DNA from: Eremomyces bilateralis CBS 781.70
Taxonomy: Eukaryota; Ascomycota; Dothideomycetes; Eremomycetales; Eremomycetaceae
Reading direction: 5' to 3'
Length of the DNA stretch: 64,000 nt
NCBI RefSeq assembly: GCF_010015585.1
Contig: NW_022985105.1
Location: 43,322 to 107,321, forward strand
The notes under the pieces were generated by a model, which worked only from the letters and a program-made list of their open reading frames with translations, was not told where the DNA came from and did no database searches. The translations under genes and the position numbers were made by a program. Numbering within the stretch: the first letter of the stretch is position 1; every line of letters starts with the position of its first letter. Positions 21,149 through 32,696 of the stretch are shown here, in pieces.

Positions 21149-24100
21149 TCAATGATTTATCCCCGACCTCAGCATCGCGCATGCAACCTGCATTGCCGGC
21201 TCCACATGGCGTCTCGGCGGGCATACGTAATTCGGAGGCAGCAAAAATACGTATCTTACCAGTACTCGCTTCTCATCCGTCACCAGGTGGACTTTTCCAT
21301 GTGGGCTAGGTGCATACGCCGCAAGTTCGCACCCCAACATCACGTTTAAGTTGTTCAGTGCGCTGTGCCTCCAGCTTTGTCCCGTACTTCCAGAAAAGTG
21401 AATGGAGGTCCGTTGGTCGTCGCCGAGGTATATTCCTGACCCATAGGTGGAGCCATGCAAAATGGCCCGCCCGTGCATAATCCGAAGACCGTTGGCGAGG
21501 ATAGAAAATAAGCGTGATGCGGTCGTGCCGTGGAACGCGATGTTGCTATTCAAGGAGGCACCAGTCTGAGCTTGGTATTGAACCTCGCGTTCGTAGTGCG
21601 AGTTGAGAAGGATGAACTGTTTAGAGTGTCCCATGCTCGGGACGCGGAAACCATCGGGCACTGAAAGCATGAAACCACGGAACTTGAGGCACATCCATAA
21701 AAGTAGATCCTCGCGGTCCTTGCCGTAACCATCGTTGCTGCTGAGATGAATTGCAGTGTAAAGGTCATCGGCAGTTTGAAGGGTTGCAAGTGGCGGTAAA
21801 GAGTCAATTATCGACCTGAGTCGCGATGGAAGTAGGGGACAATCAGGGAGAAGATCGATAGGTGCGGTGTCCGTAGCAGCGGCGTAGATACTGGTAAGCA
21901 GGAGGTCCACAGCCAGCGGGTCAACAATCAGATTGTGCAACTGGACTTCAAGCGATGCCTTCCGGAGGTTGGTGGAGCAGCGTTGAGAACAGGACGTTGG
22001 CTTCCAAAGTTTGACAGATAGAGATCTGGAACAGAGCACGCAAGAGTGTGGAGACTGATTGATGAGGTTTTCGACAAGTGAGTGGATATCTTTGAGGATG
22101 GTTTGGCCTGTCGACAAAGTGTTTAAGAGAAATCCATGAACTTGTACCGCTATGGTACATGTAAACAGGTCCATAGGTTTATTGCAAAGCCATTGAGTTG
22201 GCCGAACTTCCGGGGAGTCCCAGACCTCGTGATGGGCAAGGTCATCATCCTGGGGATGGTAATGGATGCAGAATCGTGCTGCTAGATCGGTTCCACGCTT
22301 GCTTTGCAAGCAGAGTCGGACAATGAGGATTCGAGCATGAGCAGGTATGCCTCTTGCGCGGCGCTGAAGATCTCCAAGAGTCGTGAGAGGGAAGCTAATC
22401 TCATACTCGCCATGTCCATCCAAGATCGTCTCGACAGCTTCTGTCAAGTTGCCGTTCAAGTTTTCGTTGATCGATCGTCCGCCTCTTGGGCTCTCCACGC
22501 CAATTCGGTCAAGCAACCTGTCAGCCCGCCCTGGCTCCTGACGCCGCAGTCGTACTCGCAGCGTCTCTAGGTCTCTTGCTCGACGAATCAGAGAGTCATG
22601 AGCCCCCAGGAGCCGAGTAACTGTAGCCCTTATCAAGAATGGGGTAGGTAGAACAGAACCGTTCGGGAAGAGAAGGTTTTGTATGCAGAGGAACGCTTCT
22701 GAATCTTGGCTGGAATTTTCTGGGAGATGTCGCCATGCATTGATCAGGCCGTTTAAACCTTCTGGTGGCCACCCGTCTCTCAGCCTTACTAGCACTGACT
22801 CGCAAACTTGTCTCCCACGAACAGTGACCTTTTGAATAGCAAGCAAACAATTGAGGACCAGCTCAACTTGACTACCATCATGACCAATGTGGGCCAAGAT
22901 TTGTCGGGTTAGTTGTGTCCGGTTGACCCTATTCTGAAAAATGTCGAGGAGCTGTCCAAAATGTGCTTGATTGCTTGGGAAATAGATCCATACAAATTCT
23001 CGTCGCCCAAATTGACTTTCAAGGATGAAATCAACGGCATTTGGGGGTTGAGTCACTTTGTCCCACCATTGCAGTTGCTCCTGGGTAAGTCCAGTCCCTG
23101 AAATAGGGAGATGGGAGCGAACTGGATCGATCAAATTTTTCAAGTCGAGGACATATGTCTGCCACTGATCGAGCTCAATCGATTTCGCGACCTTCTCTAG
23201 ATACCCATCACCTTGCTCTTGAATCAAGGCAGTGAGTAATAGAAGCCAGCAGGGATTTTCCAACTGGTTCAGGTGACGGCGTTCTTTGATGTATTTCGCA
23301 AAATTTTGGACGCTCTGTATGTTACCCGCCTGTAACAGGTGCCTCATTTCATCCACGTACAAGTCAACTTCTACGAGCATGACGGAGAGACATTCAGTAT
23401 ACCAAGCGTATTCTAGGCTCTTGACTCTCCCAATTATGCGTGCAAAATCCGCTCGACTTGTGTCAGGAGACGTTCGCCAGAATTGTACTTCCTTTTGGAT
23501 TTCATCCAGCGTAAATTGCTTACCGGTGGATATTTCAAGTCCACCAATGATGCTCTCCAGGAAGGACTTGAAGCGGAATCCGTCGCGATTACCCGTCTCT
23601 TGGACATGGTGGAAGATTGCTTCAACACTATCCCGTGGTGGAATCCTAGAGAAGCGCTTAATGACTCCCGATGGAACATATTCATGCACCCAGCGAGCGC
23701 GGCATATCGCAGAGCCCAGATCGTAAATGAGCATTCCAACATACTCGCCGGTTAAACCGTCTAACAATTGACCACGAAAGACATCTTGAGCTTGCTTAAG
23801 GGTATCCGTTGTGAGATCGGCTATGCCGTGCGGTGTAATGGTACTGGTTCGTTCGAAAACGGCATAGGTCAAGTTTGTGAGGGTAGTGATCACGAATACG
23901 ATTCGGTCTTCTAGAGTCGAGTGTTGATGTGAATTTTTGAGTAGGCATACCAGTGCCTGGCACAAACCGTTGTCTCTTGTGGCTACACCCAATTCGAGTA
24001 GGGCCATACCGTCAACGTCAGGGGACGGCTCAATGCAGGTGTGGATGAACAAGTCGATGGCGGCACGTCCGACGCAATGAGCTTGGTAGAGGATATCGAG

Positions 24101-25099
24101 GACTCTATCAAGAGTCGCCAAGTCTTGTGGGCGTACATATAATCGCTCGTAGCAGGTTGGCTCAAGCAACTGCAGACTCTCGTGCGCTCGAGCAACCATG
24201 TCGGGACCATCCAAGTCGTAGATGTGTAGCAGCTTCACCCGTTGCTCATCATCCAAGTCTGCATGTTCCCATTCACGAATCCGTTCCAGTTTTGGACGCC
24301 ATATTTTTAGGAGATGCCAGCTCGGGAAGAAGTCATCAAGTAGCTGCAAAACCTCATTCCCGACTGTTTCTTCGTTGATATCCTGAAGCCAGGAACATGT
24401 GTTGTATAGGGTTGCAAAACATCGTTGCTGGATGAAATGAGGCACCTCACGCTCAACCCGCGATCGAGTGCTCGATATTGCCAGGACAGCCCATATAATG
24501 TCGTTGGTTATGAACTTTGTCACTATCCGAGCGATAAGGGCTTCAGTCAGTTGCCTAATCCAGTCAAGGTGTCTTTGCTGGCTTGATAGTAACACCAAAA
24601 GTGCCCGGACGACTCTTATCTCCTCTTCACCAACTATCGCGGGCCTTAACTGATAGGCGATGCCAACACAGCGAAGGTATCGCTCTGCAGTTAAGTCCTT
24701 CAGCGCTAGGAGATACATCGATGCAAGAAACGGAGAAAAGGCGGAGAAACAAGAAAGCACAGCGATATCTCGAGTCGACGGCGATTTTTCCACATGGTCG
24801 TTAATCAAATCGCGCAGAAGATTATCGCGTTCATCGCCTATGGAAGTCTCAGACGCAACGCCAGCAGTTGATACTCTCAGTGCCTCAACCCATGATGACT
24901 TAGGGTGAGGATGACCATTGGTGAGGTATTCCGCCAGCTCGGAGAAAGCCTCAACCTGTTGCTGCCATCTCCTTCTGGAAGATGACACATCATTCCTAGT
25001 GAGGAGAGCCTGGGGTCTCCACTTCATCGGTCGCGCTCCTGGATTAGGATGGCATAGGGTAGTTTTCGTCTCAAGGATCGAACCATATGGCAGAGACAA
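21149..25099 (-). CDS. Large PARP-type ADP-ribosyltransferase (PARP6/8/16-like catalytic domain)
   Basis: A single open frame of 1316 codons without introns. The last 130 residues hold the ART fold: FHGT with His near 1190, TYGSGIYLGDD with Tyr near 1224, and a final strand RVLVRYVFLL. No obvious catalytic Glu lies at the expected place, so mono-ADP-ribosylation is more likely than polymer formation. Just before it is a Cys-containing block (CVLCSRSLSVKL, SCSQRC) and DPLAVDLLLTSIYAA, as in the PARP6/8 group. Fungal relatives often carry a C-terminal ubiquitin-conjugating (UBC) domain; here the protein ends right after the ART. The first 1000 residues are helical and rich in Leu, without a repeat I can name. 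No signal peptide or TM helix. NAD+ is the expected substrate; the target is unknown. The gene is divergent from the myristoylation-signal gene. Confidence 0.85.
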   Translation of the reverse strand: MSLPYGSILETKTTLCHPNPGARPMKWRPQALLTRNDVSSSRRRWQQQVEAFSELAEYLTNGHPHPKSSWVEALRVSTAGVASETSIGDERDNLLRDLINDHVEKSPSTRDIAVLSCFSAFSPFLASMYLLALKDLTAERYLRCVGIAYQLRPAIVGEEEIRVVRALLVLLSSQQRHLDWIRQLTEALIARIVTKFITNDIIWAVLAISSTRSRVEREVPHFIQQRCFATLYNTCSWLQDINEETVGNEVLQLLDDFFPSWHLLKIWRPKLERIREWEHADLDDEQRVKLLHIYDLDGPDMVARAHESLQLLEPTCYERLYVRPQDLATLDRVLDILYQAHCVGRAAIDLFIHTCIEPSPDVDGMALLELGVATRDNGLCQALVCLLKNSHQHSTLEDRIVFVITTLTNLTYAVFERTSTITPHGIADLTTDTLKQAQDVFRGQLLDGLTGEYVGMLIYDLGSAICRARWVHEYVPSGVIKRFSRIPPRDSVEAIFHHVQETGNRDGFRFKSFLESIIGGLEISTGKQFTLDEIQKEVQFWRTSPDTSRADFARIIGRVKSLEYAWYTECLSVMLVEVDLYVDEMRHLLQAGNIQSVQNFAKYIKERRHLNQLENPCWLLLLTALIQEQGDGYLEKVAKSIELDQWQTYVLDLKNLIDPVRSHLPISGTGLTQEQLQWWDKVTQPPNAVDFILESQFGRREFVWIYFPSNQAHFGQLLDIFQNRVNRTQLTRQILAHIGHDGSQVELVLNCLLAIQKVTVRGRQVCESVLVRLRDGWPPEGLNGLINAWRHLPENSSQDSEAFLCIQNLLFPNGSVLPTPFLIRATVTRLLGAHDSLIRRARDLETLRVRLRRQEPGRADRLLDRIGVESPRGGRSINENLNGNLTEAVETILDGHGEYEISFPLTTLGDLQRRARGIPAHARILIVRLCLQSKRGTDLAARFCIHYHPQDDDLAHHEVWDSPEVRPTQWLCNKPMDLFTCTIAVQVHGFLLNTLSTGQTILKDIHSLVENLINQSPHSCVLCSRSLSVKLWKPTSCSQRCSTNLRKASLEVQLHNLIVDPLAVDLLLTSIYAAATDTAPIDLLPDCPLLPSRLRSIIDSLPPLATLQTADDLYTAIHLSSNDGYGKDREDLLLWMCLKFRGFMLSVPDGFRVPSMGHSKQFILLNSHYEREVQYQAQTGASLNSNIAFHGTTASRLFSILANGLRIMHGRAILHGSTYGSGIYLGDDQRTSIHFSGSTGQSWRHSALNNLNVMLGCELAAYAPSPHGKVHLVTDEKRVLVRYVFLLPPNYVCPPRRHVEPAMQVACAMLRSGINH

Positions 25100-25515
25100 A
25101 AAATAAGCCTGTGTTTTAGATTCTAGGACTAAAATGCGGGAACAAAATGACTAGAGATGGAGAGGATGAATGAGTTGCGAGGCTGAAGCATGAAGAGATA
25201 ATAATACCCGTGATAATTTCTTGTGCAAGGCAGACAAGAAAGGCCAGAGTTCAGCCTCATGGCGGGGGTTCAGGCACAACCGAAATACCAGCTTCAGTGC
25301 TGAAGGGTATCTATGTTTAACATGCGCGATAGGTTCCTAGCCACAAATTGGATCGCGTTAATTGGTCCCATACTTGGATCTTGATACTCTCTGGGATGAA
25401 GTCATGGAGTAGCCTCAGCCTTGCGATACGACCACCGGTGCTCATCTTGGAGAACGATATAGTGAACCTGTATACCTTCGCCATTAGCTATACCTCTAAA
25501 ACTTAAGGACTCACA
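25100..25515. promoter_or_regulatory. Divergent promoter region between PARP-like and 25.5-kb genes
   Basis: 416 bp between two divergent start codons; both promoters must lie here. No clear TATA box or repeat is visible. Confidence 0.5.
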
Positions 25516-26895
25516 ATGGGGAACTTCGCTTCGCCTAATTCAGAAGACCTTAAAGATGACAAGGAGACAAATGTGCTGGCAGAGCTCTACCATGCTCTCG
25601 ACTCACAGCCCACGGGTGTCGAGATACACGAGATGTTGGTTGGTGCCTGGGAGTCAATAGGGGAATTAGGTAAACACTCACATACCATAGACATTGAAGT
25701 TCTGGCAGATGCTGATGATCACAATGGGTAGACATGGCATATGGTGCTGCCGATGTGCTTCTTCAGCTTGACCCCCGAAACAACGTAGCATCGGAATACC
25801 TTCGGCATACAAAGTTCAGCAGAAGTCGGGACGAGAGAATGTCTGCATGCGAGGTTCTCCATATGGAGAAAAGGCTAGAAAAAGGTTATAGATCGCTCCG
25901 TCTTGACGCCGAAATCCTCAGTGTGGAGCTCTCATCGCCATTCATTCGGGATGCCTCAGACAATCAAGCAAAGGCATTGTCCGTTCTTGATTCAATCAGC
26001 AGCGGCAAGGTTTCATCCGCGGTATCCGTCAGCCAACCGGTCTCGGTACGCGAGGCCGCCAGAGGAGTCCTTGCCAACTTCGAGCAGGCAACGGAGCTGA
26101 TACTGGAGGATTTTGAAGAAGTCGTGCAATGGATGACGAATCAAATCGGGAAACTAGACACAGAAAAGATCCGACAAAGGCTCGCAAAACGACGGACGCA
26201 TCTCGAAGCCGCGCTCCCCGAGTCGATGCAGAAGAACATCGCCACGGCGTTTCAGCTGACCGAAAGAGACCATCTGCAGAGGAAGTACGAGAACACAGAG
26301 ACTATATACGGAGATAAAATAGAAGATATCCCGCCGGCGAACTTCTTCGTCTCGGAAGATAACTATGCCTTTGATATGGAAGAGCTAGCTCAGGGCATCG
26401 CGATCCAAGACGGGGTGATGCGAAACCTGCTCAGCCGGCAAATGTTCTCGCAGTCCGACATCCAGACCATTCTCGCGCACCCGCTCGGCGAGCGCTTAAA
26501 GCCCTTAGAGGAGGCACAGCAGCGATTGAAGAAGGGCGTCCGCACCGCCACGATCGCCCGGATCGAGGAACTGGGGAAGATCATGCTGGCGGATCACTCC
26601 ATGGACGGCGGGAAGAGTCAGGAAGGGGTGGAGGAATTCCTCGCGTTCGTCGCGACGCTTCCGTCCGCGGAACAGGATACCGTCAGGCAACTGAAGGTAC
26701 CGGCGGCAGATAATCATACGGGGCAGCCGTTCGACTATTCCATTGCGGAATCCATCGATGATGCGAGAGCGGGGACGACATGCTATCACAAGGTAAGCCA
26801 TCCGCCCTATTCTAGAGATATATTGGGGACAAAACTCACTCTGATAGGTTGGCGACTTTCTATCTCAAGCCGCGGATTTCCTGCGCCAGCAATAG
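25516..26895 (+). CDS. Unrecognised helical protein with N-myristoylation signal
   Basis: Model join(25516..25669, 25732..26792, 26848..26895), 420 aa; both introns (62 and 55 nt) fit GT-AG and phase. The start MGNFASPNSED fits an N-myristoylation consensus (Gly2, Ser6), which would attach the protein to a membrane. The rest is mostly charged helix without TM segments: VREAARGVLANFEQATELIL, EKIRQRLAKRRTHLEAALPE, ERLKPLEEAQQRLKKGVRTA. The end is YHKVGDFLSQAADFLRQQ. I do not recognise a family. It lies head to head with the PARP-like gene, so a shared function is possible but not shown. Confidence 0.7.
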
Positions 26896-27927
26896 CGACG
26901 AACTTTTCATCTTCAACTATCCGACGTAGACCTACATGTTCCGGATAAAGTACGTGCTAGAGGGATTGTAAAGGTCGCGTGGAGGGCGACACGTACAAAT
27001 GGCACGATCTCATGACCTTTACGAACGGAAGAGGGGAGGCTACCGGCTCTTTTATATAAAAAGGCAAGCAAGTGTTCACAGAATCAAAAACATTGATGAT
27101 CATAAATATATTACCGTTTTCGTTGTTTGATTTCGATATCGATGCGATAATAATGAGGTTTCGATATTCAGTCACGTGAAACGCGGTCTATCTTGAAATC
27201 CTTCACCGAAGTATCAGAGTCAGGGCTCTGTCACAAAAGCAGGTCGTCAACCCCATCTCACAAGCTACCAAGACGTAGGCACATAATAGTAAAGACAAGC
27301 TTTTATAGAATCATCTGTACTAGGTACCTAGGTATTCGTACCCGGCATCTTAAATCCGCCCAGCGCCGATCCATGCGATAATGCTGGAAGAAAATGGACG
27401 CATGCACAACATGAAAATGCCTGCTGCCGATCCATGAGCGGATGGAATTCCGAATTTGTGTCGTTCGTTTCGCAAAACGACGACCGAGAAGTGTGTGTTG
27501 TGTTCTATGACATTATCATCGTGCCTGTTTGATCGTCTCCATCTATTGAGTGTGGATCGAATCCACTGCGTGCATCCATGCGATGCGAAAACCCCCTCTC
27601 TCGCTTCGCTGCTTATCGTCGCATTGCGTGAGAATCTTCCGAAAAGGTGGGAAGAAGAATGACGCGGTCGGACGGGAGGATAAAGGAAGGAAGGGAAGGG
27701 ACAGGAAGAGGTAGTGAAGAAGCCCGAAAGAACCATCCGCTAACCCGGAGAGAGGGGCATGGAAAAGGAAGAAAATCCGCCGAGCAAGATGCTGGGATGC
27801 ATCGTTGTACACTGGCAAATGCGCTGAACCACCGCTCGACAACCGCTCGACAACCGCTCACCAACACCAACACCGCCAACATCAACATCACCAACACCAA
27901 CACTGAACGCCCTACCACAGGGACACC
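26896..27927. other. Intergenic region with imperfect CGACAACCGCT / CCAACA repeats
   Basis: Lies between two convergent genes. No supported gene. At 27829-27904 three ACCGCTCGACA-like units are followed by CCAACACCAACA-type repeats. The remaining short frames look random. Confidence 0.45.
27829..27904. repeat. Imperfect tandem repeat, 11-bp units then CAA-rich
   Basis: About three copies of ACCGCTCGACA, the last degenerate, followed by trinucleotide-like CCAACA/ACATCA units, 25 bp downstream of the Ubp12 stop. Confidence 0.7.
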
Positions 27928-30900
27928 TCAAACCACCTTCTCACCCTCCTTCTTCTTCCCCACCGCGTCCGTCGTCGGCACCACACAGTCCCCCTCTCCA
28001 ACCCTCACCTCCACTGTCTGCCCCCCCTCCTTCGCATACTCCTCCAACTCCTGAATGACCATGGTCGTATTATCCGCCGGCGCGGGACTGTTGTTCGCGA
28101 TGCGGGTGTGCTCTTCATGTTCGTGCTCGTACCCCGAATGATGATCGGCGTACTCGAACACCTCCGTCGCGCCTTCGTAGGATCCCTGCATCTCGTCGTC
28201 GAAGGTGGCGGCAGTGTCGCTGCTCGGGCTGCGCCCGCCGGCAACCATACTGTCATCGGACCCATCACCAGCCTCGTTCCCAGAGTCATCGATCTCATTC
28301 CCGAGCTTATCCGCCCGTGCGAAGCTCCACGTGCTCTGATAGGCAGGCGGGGCCGGCTCCACGGTGAACAACCCGTCGACGAACCCATTGTCGTGGTGGT
28401 CGACATCAATCATCCTCTCGTCGTCGACTTCCGTCGCGGCTTCCGAGTCCAAGCCATCCCCGCGCGACCGGGCTCCCGCTCCGGCTGCGGTCGAGCCGGC
28501 CCGCGAGCCTCTCGACGAGCCAGCGAGGGACGAGCCGGCGCGAAGTTTCCCCTTTCCCGACAGCGGGTTGGGCGAATTGTCGCGGGTGTCGTCCTCCGCC
28601 TCATCCTCGTCCTCGGACTGAGGGTGGTGGAAGTCGTGGACGAGCTGCTGAAGGTAGGCGGGCCCGAGCGGGGCGGATGAGCGGCGGCGGTAGAAAAGGA
28701 GGTAGGCGGAGGAGGTGACGATTTGGTTCTCAGAGATGGTGGAGACGCTGGAGTCGTTGTAGTTGTACCAGACGTTGTTGATGAAGTTCTTAGCGAACGC
28801 GGTGTAGTGCCCGCCGCCCATGTGGCCCATGTGGTTGTCCACGCCGAAGAGATCGTACGTATAGTCCTTCCCCTCGTCTTTCAACTCCACGAAATCGTTC
28901 AGGTCGAGCCCGTCGATCGGGAAGTCGACCAGCACGCCGAGTTTGTTGCGCAGGTCGCGGTTGGAGCTAAAGCGCTTGAGGTGCACCACCAGGATGTCCG
29001 GCAGCGTCCACACGTTGAGCGTCTTTGCAGCCCGCACGTTGTCTTTGCAGCATCCGCAATACCAGACGTTCTCCTCGGAAAGAATCTCCGTCTTCGACGA
29101 GTCCGCGAAGCAATCCTGCAACGTGATGCCCTTGCGCGCCCGACGCGTCCGACGGGCCTTCTTCTCCTCATATTCCGGATCCTCGATCACCGGCGCCGCG
29201 TCGAAGCTGTCCATGCCGCGCCCCTCCGCGTCGTTCTCGCGCTTCGCGCCGAAGTACACGTCGAAACACTTCTTGGACCACTCGCACACCAGGAAGTCGC
29301 CATTGTTGACAATCAGCCCGCCGCCATCGCTGTCTTCCAGCTCATACTCCTGCGTCGCGAAGCTGTTCGCTGTCTGCGCCGCTTTGCCTTTGCGTGCTTG
29401 TTTTCCGTGCTTGTTTTTGAACTTCTTGTTTTGTGCGTGGCGGTGCGCGCCTTTCGCTTTATGCGACAAGAGCTTCGGTGCGAGCGGTGGGAGCTCATCC
29501 TCATCCTCGCTCTCCGGCGTGGCGACGGGTTGAGTGGACTGGCCCGACAACTCGTCATCTGAGCTGTTGGCAGATTGCGCATCAGACGGGGGATCTGAGT
29601 GCTTCGGAGCGTTACGTTTCGCGACCATTTCGGCGCGCTTGTCAAGACTGATGGCGCCTCTGGTGTCGTTGGGGGCGTTGGTGCCGATGGGCAGGGCGGC
29701 GTCGCCACCGACTCTTTGGATGAGCACTTCGAAGACATTCTGAAGCTCGGGCGGGATCATCTCGCCGGGCTTGAGGAATGCCGGCTCGCTATCTAGTGGC
29801 ACATTCTCCGTGTCAGGAGTGTCGGGCTGTTTGGAAGAGTCACCTGTTTCAGGAGAGTTCGACACTTCGAGGAGATCTTCCCCTTCGACCGAGCTGGTCT
29901 TGATGGAGGGATCGAGGTTTGACGATGCGTCTTCCTCGGTCGTGATGACGGGATCATCGCTGCCGGGAGAAGTGGAGTCAGAAGTAATTTCCTCGTCCCA
30001 CATCGACAGCGTGGTCATTTGATGTGCCTTCACGAGACACTTCTTGTAGATGAGGTCTCGATCTTGCGCCTCCTCGGGGGTCAGTGTCATCAGCGTAGGC
30101 CAAAGCACACATCCACCCGTATTGCTGTGGTATGATGAAGAGCTCGCGCCCTTCACTTTGTGCCAAACATTGACCAACATGTGCTCCTGCACCTCCGTCG
30201 GGCCATCAACACCCAGCAGTGACCGCACTTTCTTCGGTCCCTTCTCGGGCAACGCGGAGAAGTTCGACGGCACGTGTTCGACCTCGTAGGCGAAGAGCAC
30301 GTCGGCTGGCTGGAGGCCGCATTCGGCGATGGCGGCGTTGTCCAGCAGGTGATTGTACAGCTTGCCATGGAACACGTCAAAGATGAAGAGACGTCGCCAA
30401 TCGTCGCAGCCGACTTGATTGCAGATGTAGATTTTGAGCTGCTTGATGGAGGAGTTTCTGTCGATGTCGACAAGCAGCTTGAGGACGGGTCCGGAGACCG
30501 GAACGAAACGGATTTCGTGCTGGAAGGGTTGCTCGATGGGGAGTTGGAGGGAGATGAGTGAGTATGGGTCAAATGTGATGCTCGTCTTCTCGCAGTCCGG
30601 GCAAAGCATAGTGTTCTTGTAGTACCCGTTGAACAGATCCATGATGACCGAATCGTTTCTCGCCGCATAATTGGAGCGAATCTGATTGCCAAGATGGATG
30701 ACAGCCTGCGGATCATGCACCGTGTTGTCGTCCGACTCCGGATTCTCAATGTACGGTTTCTTGAGAATGCGATTGAGATCCTCATGCAACGCGTCCACGA
30801 GGAAGCTCAGCAGTTCCTGCGAATCATGCTGCTGGTAGCCAGAGAACTGCGGCGCACATTTGCTGGTCACCCTCTTGAAATTGCTGGGCGTCACCGGGAC

Positions 30901-32696
30901 ATCCGATTCGAACAACTGCTTGAGAAGCTCGGCGTACGACTTCGCCATCTGGCCGCTGTGCCCGATCGGATTGTCGGGGTTCAACTCCTTGCGATACTCG
31001 TTTCGGAGGAAGTAGATGCTCAGCTCCGGGATGCTCTTGAGACATTGCAACGCCGAGTTCATGAAGCAGGTGTTTCCCAGATTCGACAAGCCGACCGTGC
31101 CGGGGATCTTGCGCCTCTGCAACCTCTTCGACTTCGGACGGCCTCGTGCTGTATGTTGAGGGACGGGGCTATTCCTGCGGCTGCCCGTCTCCGACTGCGC
31201 CTGGCTCTTGGTTCCAGCCCCCCGGGGCTGCTTGGCGGACTCCGATTGGAACCGCTCCACTTTCCCAGTGGTGGTTTGCTCGAAGATCAAGACTTGACTG
31301 GCTTGCAGACCGATAGTGGCGAGCTCCAGATGACCGTTGTAATTCTTGTTCATGGATTCGTCCTTAACATCGACCAACTCCCGCTGCGTGCCTTCCGCCA
31401 TATCATTGAAGGTTTTCAGATCGATGAGCATGGTTTCAGGTGAGTTTGATGATGACTCGGGTGCGGGCAGGCTTGGCCCTTCAACCGACACGCCCATTTC
31501 GGCGTCGGTGACGCCTGGCAAGGTCTCAATTCGTCGCCACACGCGAACTTTGTGCTCAAAAACAATATCAAGCGCTCGCTTCGCAAGCATGAGAAAAGTG
31601 ATAAACAACATGCTTCGGCTCGCAAGGATTTTGGGTGCAGGCTTGGCATCATCGCCGTCGCCGATTTTGGTGAGGGTGAAGACCGGTGGGTAGGTCTCGT
31701 ACATGAGATTATGCACCTCCGCCTCAGGGGCGGCGTCGTGCACATAGCGAGTGAGGATGTGTTCCGTGCTCTTAACTTTGTACCACGCCATGATCTTGTT
31801 GAATGCTTCTTCCGGGAGGACCTCGAAGTCCGTGCCCATTCGCAGATCCGGACGGATCGGGATGAACGGCTGCCCTTTTTCATCGATGAGATTGGAGTCC
31901 CATGCTGTAGAATAAGTTAGCACAGCACGACATATTGCAAGGGAAAACACGAACCTCCTTCGGGAAGCAGAGTGGAATTGTCCACGGGTCCAATCTCCCC
32001 ATCCACGGCAGCCTTGCCAAATTCTCCCGCCTTCGCATCTGAGGTGCGCGAAAGCACTCGCTGAAGCCACGGCTTCGCAACCAGGTACCCCACCTGTCCA
32101 TCCTTCAGCTCTTTCCCAATCAACCCCATCACAATGCTTCGCTGCTCATCAATCGATGGCGGCGTCGCCGTTCCTGAAGATCGTTCATCGCTGGTCTGCT
32201 GCACCGACGTGTCCGGCGACGACGCCTCCTGGGTGGTCGCACCACTGGAGTCCGGCAGCGACTGCATCGTGGCATCCGACCCCTCGGTTTGCGAGCGAGC
32301 GGATCGCCGGTCTTCTCCACCGCGAAGGTTCGGTCGGCTGATTTTCTCCCGCTCGAACTCCATCTCCTCCTGCGGCACCGCATCGTTCTCGTCCTCCATA
32401 TCGGATGCGGGACGCTTAGTGGGGGACGAGGAGCGAGGGGCACGGGGGACGGAAGGCTTTCTGGGGTCGTGCTCGGTGGGCGGGGAGGACGAGAACTCGG
32501 TGCCGTTGGTGTCGGCGGGGGGGGAGTCATGGTTGTTCTCGGAGGGTGAGGAGGACATCTCGCCTTGGGAATCGAGGGTCAAGTTCGCGTAGAGGGAGGA
32601 GGGGGAGCTGGCGTTGGTGGGTTGATCGGACGGGGCGGCGGATTGACGAGCCGCCGCGGCGTTCTCGATGGCGGCGTCCAACACCTCGTCCTGCAT
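27928..32696 (-). CDS. UBP12: Ubiquitin carboxyl-terminal hydrolase, Ubp12 / USP4-11-15 type
   Basis: Cysteine-protease deubiquitinase with an N-terminal DUSP domain. Model complement(join(27928..31904, 31955..32696)), 1572 aa from the first in-frame ATG. After about 175 disordered residues comes the DUSP (IVMGLIGKELKDGQVGYLVA, TLLPEGAWDSNLIDEKG). The Cys box GLSNLGNTCFMNSALQCL lies near residue 526, QQHDSQELLSFLVDALHEDL follows, and the His box GGHYTAFAKNF lies near 1278, with VWYNYNDSSVS. The two catalytic boxes are separated by a long acidic insert, as in this subfamily. The C-terminus is a 230-residue Ser/Gly/Asp-rich tail. The frame remains open and coding-like upstream to 32975 (with AKKRKLS, a possible nuclear signal) where TAG and a possible acceptor are found, so an extra 5' exon may exist. 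Confidence 0.92.

Noticed and set aside
27613-27918. Hydrophobic minus-strand frame near the UBP12 stop
   Set aside because: Arises from the CCAACA-type repeats; no start context or family.
28723-29562. 279-aa plus-strand frame inside UBP12
   Set aside because: Antisense shadow of a GC-rich, well-conserved USP domain; no start context or family.
30694-31443. 249-aa plus-strand frame inside UBP12
   Set aside because: Antisense shadow as above; lies opposite the Cys box region.
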